A DNA stretch of 9,741 nt from Burkholderiales bacterium. Its GTDB lineage: Bacteria; Pseudomonadota; Gammaproteobacteria; Burkholderiales; Burkholderiaceae_C. The position numbers were made by a program, and so were the translations under genes. Shown piece after piece: positions 6,064 to 9,741 of this stretch (within the stretch, counting starts at the first letter, position 1; the number at the start of each line of letters is the position of its first letter). The notes beneath the pieces are model-generated. The model searched no databases. It saw nothing but the letters and a program-made list of their open reading frames with translations, and was not told where the DNA came from. The stretch is taken from positions 1 to 9,741 of the forward strand of contig CANBSV010000100.1 of assembly GCA_947372225.1 (NCBI GenBank), given 5' to 3'.

Positions 6064-9000
6064 CACCCCAGCCGTTGGACGTCTTCACCTGCCCGCTCGG
6101 CGGCATCCGCCTGATCGAGGCGTCGGCCGGCACCGGCAAGACCTGGAACATCTGCGCGCTGTACCTGCGGCTGCTGCTCGAGCGGCAGCTCGATGTGCAG
6201 CAGATCCTGGTGGTCACCTTCACCAAGGCGGCCACGGCCGAGCTGCGCGATCGCATCCGCAGCCGCATCGTGCAAACGCTGGGCGAGCTGCGCTCACCGG
6301 GCTCAGCTGTCGCGACGGGCGATCCGTTCGTGGGCGACCTGCTTGCCAGCTTGCGCAGCGCTCATGCTCAAGACGACGAGGCGATGCGGCTGCGGCTCGA
6401 CGCCGCCTTGCAGGCCTTCGACGAGGCATCGATCTTCACCATCCACAGCTTTTGCCAGCGCGCGCTGGGCGACGCGCCCTTCACCGCCGGCGTGCCGATG
6501 AAGCTCGAGGCGATGCAAGACGACAGCGAGCTGGTCATGGAAATCGTGCACGACTTCTGGCGCCGCCATGTGGCGGCCGATACCGCGTCGAGCGGTCTGG
6601 TCGCGCACCTGCTCAGCCGCAAGGACACGCCGGACAAACTCGCCAAGCTGCTCAAGCGGCAGCTGGCCAAGCCGCTGTCCAAGACGATCTGGCCGCCGGG
6701 GCTGGACGCCGCAGCAGCGGTCGACATCACCGAGCTGACCACGGCGCACACGCAGGCTCGGGCGTTGTGGCAGCAAGAGCGCGAGGTGATCCTGAACTGG
6801 ATCGACGCAGCTCGGCCGTCCATGCACAAGAGCCACTTCGACCCAAAGGCGGTTGCCACGGCAGCGGCCAGTTGGGACCAGGCGCTGGCCAGCGCCGATC
6901 CGCTCGCCGCGTCGCCCAAACTCGAAAAGCTCAACCTGTTCACAAAGCGCCGGCTGAAGGCCACCGGTAAAAACGTGCTCCCGCCGCACCACCCGTTCTT
7001 TGCGTGCGTGCAGGAGGTGCTCGAGCTGCGCGACATTGCTGACGCCGCACTCGATCTCGAACGCCTGCGCCTGCTGCGCACGCTGCTCACCGACGGCCCG
7101 GCAGCGCTGCGCCAGCTCAAGCGCGAGCGCCGCGTGATCGCTTTCGACGACATGCTCTACAACCTGCACGAGCGGCTGACCTCCAAAGACAGCCCAGACC
7201 GGGCCGCCACGCTGAAAGCGCGCTTCCCGGCTGCGCTGATCGACGAGTTTCAAGACACCGATCCGCTGCAGTTCGCGGTGTTCAACACGCTCTATGGCGA
7301 CGGCTGCTCGCCGCTGTTTCTGGTGGGCGACCCCAAGCAGGCGATCTACAGCTTTCGCAACGCCGACCTGCCGACCTACCTGCAAGCGCGCGCGGGTGCG
7401 GCGCAGGTTTACACGCTGAGCGAGAACCAGCGCTCCACCGAACCGCTGCTGCGCGGCCTGAACGCGCTGTTCGGGCGCAACGACCGCGCCTTCATGCGCG
7501 CGGGACTGGCCTACCTGCCCGTGGATTACGGCGCCAAGAAGCGGCAGGCGCTGATCGATGCCACCGAGCCGCGCGCGCCGCTGCAGCTGTGGTCGCTGCC
7601 GCAAGACGACGATGGCCAGCCGGTTGCGAAGTTGCAGGCCCGATGCGCCGCAATGGAAGCCTGCGCCGGCGAGATCGCCCGACTGATCGACGCGGCGCAG
7701 CACGGGCACATCACGCTGGGTGGCCGCGCGCTTTCGGCCGGCGACATCGCGGTGCTGGTGCGCAGCCGCGCCCACGGCAGCGAGATGCGGCGCGCGCTGG
7801 CTGTTCTGGGCGTGGGCAGCGTGGAGCTGTCTCAAGCCAGCGTGTTTGCCAGCCACGATGCCGAAGAACTCGCGCGCGTGCTGGCCGCCATCCTCGAGCC
7901 CACGCGTGAACGGCTGCTGCGCGCAGCCCTGGCCACCGAACTGATGGGGCGTGATGCAGCGGCCATCGAGGCCATCTCGGGCGACGAGCTCGAGCTGCTG
8001 GCACTCATCAACCGCTGCACCACGCACCGCGAGCTGTGGCTGCGGCGCGGCGTGGGCGTGATGCTCAGGCGCTGGATGGTCGAGGAAAAAGTGAGCGAGC
8101 GGCTGCTGGCGCGAGCCGACGGCGAGCGGCGCATGACCAACGTGCTGCACCTGTGCGAATGCCTGCACGAGGCCTCACAGGGCCCGAACGGCCACGCCTC
8201 GCCCGAAGCGCTGCTGCGCTGGCTGCACATCCAGCGCAAGCAGGACCGCCGCGACGAGGCCACCCAACTGCGGCTGGAATCCGACCGCAACCTGGTGCAG
8301 ATCGTCACCGTGCACAAGTCCAAGGGGCTGGAGTACCCGATCGTGTTCTGCCCGGCGCTGTGGGATGGGCATGCAGCTGGCAGGCCCGGCGGCCTCGAAG
8401 GCAAGGAGTACCACGACGACCAGGACCAGCCGGTGGTTGACTTCCGCCCCGACTTCGACAAGTCGGTAGACGCCGACGGCCTCATCAAGCAGCAACTGAG
8501 CATCGACGCCGCCGCCGAAACCCTGCGCCTGATTTACGTGGCGCTCACGCGCGCCGTGCACCGCTGCTATCTCGTGGTGGGCTCGTACACGAAGAAGACC
8601 GGCAAGGGCACCTCGGACGCCGAAGCCAACCGCAGCCTGCTCAACTGGCTGGCCGCCGGTCAGGGCAGGCAGCCCGAGGAGTGGCTCAAGGCCAAGCTGC
8701 CATCGGCCGAAATCGCCGCAGCGTGGTCAGGCCTGGCCACCGATCACGTCCCCGACATCGACCTGTCGCCGCTGCCCGTCGCGCCGTTCGCAGCGCTGGA
8801 GCCACAGCGCCCTGCGCCCGACACGCTGGCCGCCTTGCCCGCGCCGGGTCGCATCCCCAACGCCTGGCGCATCGGCAGCTACAGCAGCCTGGCCCACGGC
8901 ACGCAGCACGAAGGCGCGGCCGTCGACCACGACCTGCGCGCAGGCGAGACCGCGCCGTTGCCGCAGGCCACGCCGTTCAACGCGCCAGACGACGACATCC

Positions 9001-9741
9001 TGCGTTTTCCGCGCGGGCCGGTGGCCGGCGAATGCATGCACACCGTGTTCGAGCGCGCCGACTTCAGCGACGCGCAAACCTGGCCTGCAGCCATCGACGC
9101 CGGCTTGCGGCTGCACCCGCAAAGCCTGCGCCCCGGTCAGGTTGCCGGTGACGCTGGCACGCTGCTGCCAGCGATGCTCGGTCGCATGCTCGGCGACGTG
9201 CTGCACACGCCGCTGCCCGGCGGCTTCACGCTGGCCCGGGTGCCGCTGCGGCGCCGGCTGGTCGAGCTCGAATTCAACCTGACCGCCGGTCACCTGACCG
9301 CGGGCGATCTGGCCGCCGCGATGCGCGACCGCGGTTACCCGGTGCCCGCGCTCGAGTTCGGCTCGCTCGAAGGCTACCTGCGCGGCTTCATCGACCTGGT
9401 GTTCGAGCACGAGGGGCGCTTCTACGTGCTCGACTGGAAATCCAACCACCTGGGCGACGGCTCCGATTCATACAGCCACGCCCACCTGAATGCCGCCATG
9501 ACCGGCAACGGCTATCACCTGCAGTACCTGCTCTACACAGTGGCGGTGCATCGCTACTTGCAGCAGCGCATGCCGGGTTACCGATACGACGAGCACTTCG
9601 GGGGCGTGCTGTACCTGTTCGTGCGAGGCGTGCGCCCCGGCTGGCGCGATGCGGCTGGCGCGGCCACCGGCGTGTACTTCCATCGGCCCCCGATCGGGAT
9701 GGTCGAACGCCTGTCGGCCCTGCTCGAACCGCTGAGGCATC
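6060..9741 (+). CDS. recB: RecBCD enzyme subunit RecB, helicase-nuclease (3' partial)
   Basis: Beta subunit of exonuclease V: a 3'-5' superfamily 1A helicase with a C-terminal nuclease that also loads RecA in E. coli. The frame runs 1227 codons without a stop to the window edge (E. coli RecB is 1180 residues). Helicase motifs in order: Walker A ASAGTGKT at 21-28; Ia VTFTKAATAEL just after; II LIDEFQDTD with D395 and E396; III VGDPKQAIYSFR from 422; IV-like LSENQRST; V TVHKSKGLEYP with H752; VI LIYVALTRA from 824. The nuclease domain has H994 (GECMHTVFE), D1112 (GFIDLVF), D1125 and K1127 (VLDWKSN), and Q1155-x3-Y1159; the 13-residue spacing between the two aspartates equals that of E. coli D1067 and D1080. 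All catalytic residues appear intact, so activity is expected. The end matches the E. coli tail (HFGGVLYLF, then RP), so probably few codons are missing. recD is the likely next gene. Confidence 0.97.
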   Translation, partial: MTPQPLDVFTCPLGGIRLIEASAGTGKTWNICALYLRLLLERQLDVQQILVVTFTKAATAELRDRIRSRIVQTLGELRSPGSAVATGDPFVGDLLASLRSAHAQDDEAMRLRLDAALQAFDEASIFTIHSFCQRALGDAPFTAGVPMKLEAMQDDSELVMEIVHDFWRRHVAADTASSGLVAHLLSRKDTPDKLAKLLKRQLAKPLSKTIWPPGLDAAAAVDITELTTAHTQARALWQQEREVILNWIDAARPSMHKSHFDPKAVATAAASWDQALASADPLAASPKLEKLNLFTKRRLKATGKNVLPPHHPFFACVQEVLELRDIADAALDLERLRLLRTLLTDGPAALRQLKRERRVIAFDDMLYNLHERLTSKDSPDRAATLKARFPAALIDEFQDTDPLQFAVFNTLYGDGCSPLFLVGDPKQAIYSFRNADLPTYLQARAGAAQVYTLSENQRSTEPLLRGLNALFGRNDRAFMRAGLAYLPVDYGAKKRQALIDATEPRAPLQLWSLPQDDDGQPVAKLQARCAAMEACAGEIARLIDAAQHGHITLGGRALSAGDIAVLVRSRAHGSEMRRALAVLGVGSVELSQASVFASHDAEELARVLAAILEPTRERLLRAALATELMGRDAAAIEAISGDELELLALINRCTTHRELWLRRGVGVMLRRWMVEEKVSERLLARADGERRMTNVLHLCECLHEASQGPNGHASPEALLRWLHIQRKQDRRDEATQLRLESDRNLVQIVTVHKSKGLEYPIVFCPALWDGHAAGRPGGLEGKEYHDDQDQPVVDFRPDFDKSVDADGLIKQQLSIDAAAETLRLIYVALTRAVHRCYLVVGSYTKKTGKGTSDAEANRSLLNWLAAGQGRQPEEWLKAKLPSAEIAAAWSGLATDHVPDIDLSPLPVAPFAALEPQRPAPDTLAALPAPGRIPNAWRIGSYSSLAHGTQHEGAAVDHDLRAGETAPLPQATPFNAPDDDILRFPRGPVAGECMHTVFERADFSDAQTWPAAIDAGLRLHPQSLRPGQVAGDAGTLLPAMLGRMLGDVLHTPLPGGFTLARVPLRRRLVELEFNLTAGHLTAGDLAAAMRDRGYPVPALEFGSLEGYLRGFIDLVFEHEGRFYVLDWKSNHLGDGSDSYSHAHLNAAMTGNGYHLQYLLYTVAVHRYLQQRMPGYRYDEHFGGVLYLFVRGVRPGWRDAAGAATGVYFHRPPIGMVERLSALLEPLRH

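Noticed and set aside
3715..6066. Minus-strand open frame of 783 codons opposite recC
   Set aside because: It mirrors the codon pattern of recC and has no domain, no sensible start signal and a His/Gln/Arg-rich composition. It is long only because stop codons are rare in this composition.
6303..8168. Minus-strand open frame of 621 codons opposite recB
   Set aside because: It lies opposite conserved RecB helicase motifs and shows the same shadow-frame composition; no recognisable product.
1..9741. New defence, mobile or CRISPR-like system
   Set aside because: All but about 130 bases are explained by three known gene families; there are no repeats, integrase, transposase or att-like ends. RecBCD acts on phage DNA but is a housekeeping enzyme.

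Overview
The window is very GC-rich, almost fully coding and entirely plus-stranded, with a strong preference for G or C at third codon positions. The RecC and RecB proteins are of the long RecBCD type, in the order recC-recB. Their sequence style, together with the rhamnosyltransferase-like double glycosyltransferase, suggests a betaproteobacterium, most likely Burkholderiales. That placement is inferred from family resemblance; no rRNA or other marker is present.

Layout: (1) positions 1-2543 hold the 3' part of a large surface-polysaccharide gene, open at the left edge. It encodes a methyltransferase-like N-terminal domain, a short coiled coil and two GT-2 glycosyltransferase domains. (2) Positions 2544-2670 are a 127-base gap that starts with a perfect 10-bp hairpin three bases after the stop codon. 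I see no convincing promoter in it. (3) Positions 2671-6063 encode RecC. (4) Positions 6060-9741 encode RecB, joined to recC by an ATGA stop/start overlap and still open at the right edge, probably only a few codons short of its end. recD would be expected next, outside the window.

RecB and RecC are two of the three subunits of the exonuclease V helicase-nuclease, which processes double-strand breaks for RecA and degrades foreign linear DNA. RecB carries all the helicase motifs and a full nuclease active site. RecC keeps the family fold signatures without ATPase or nuclease residues, as expected. The glycosyltransferase gene probably marks the end of an envelope-polysaccharide cluster and has no evident functional link to recCB.

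I found no mobile element, CRISPR array, RNA gene or clear unknown system. The points most worth a second look are the fused and apparently degenerate methyltransferase/coiled-coil/double-GT protein, and the altered residues in RecC at positions that read Chi in E. coli.
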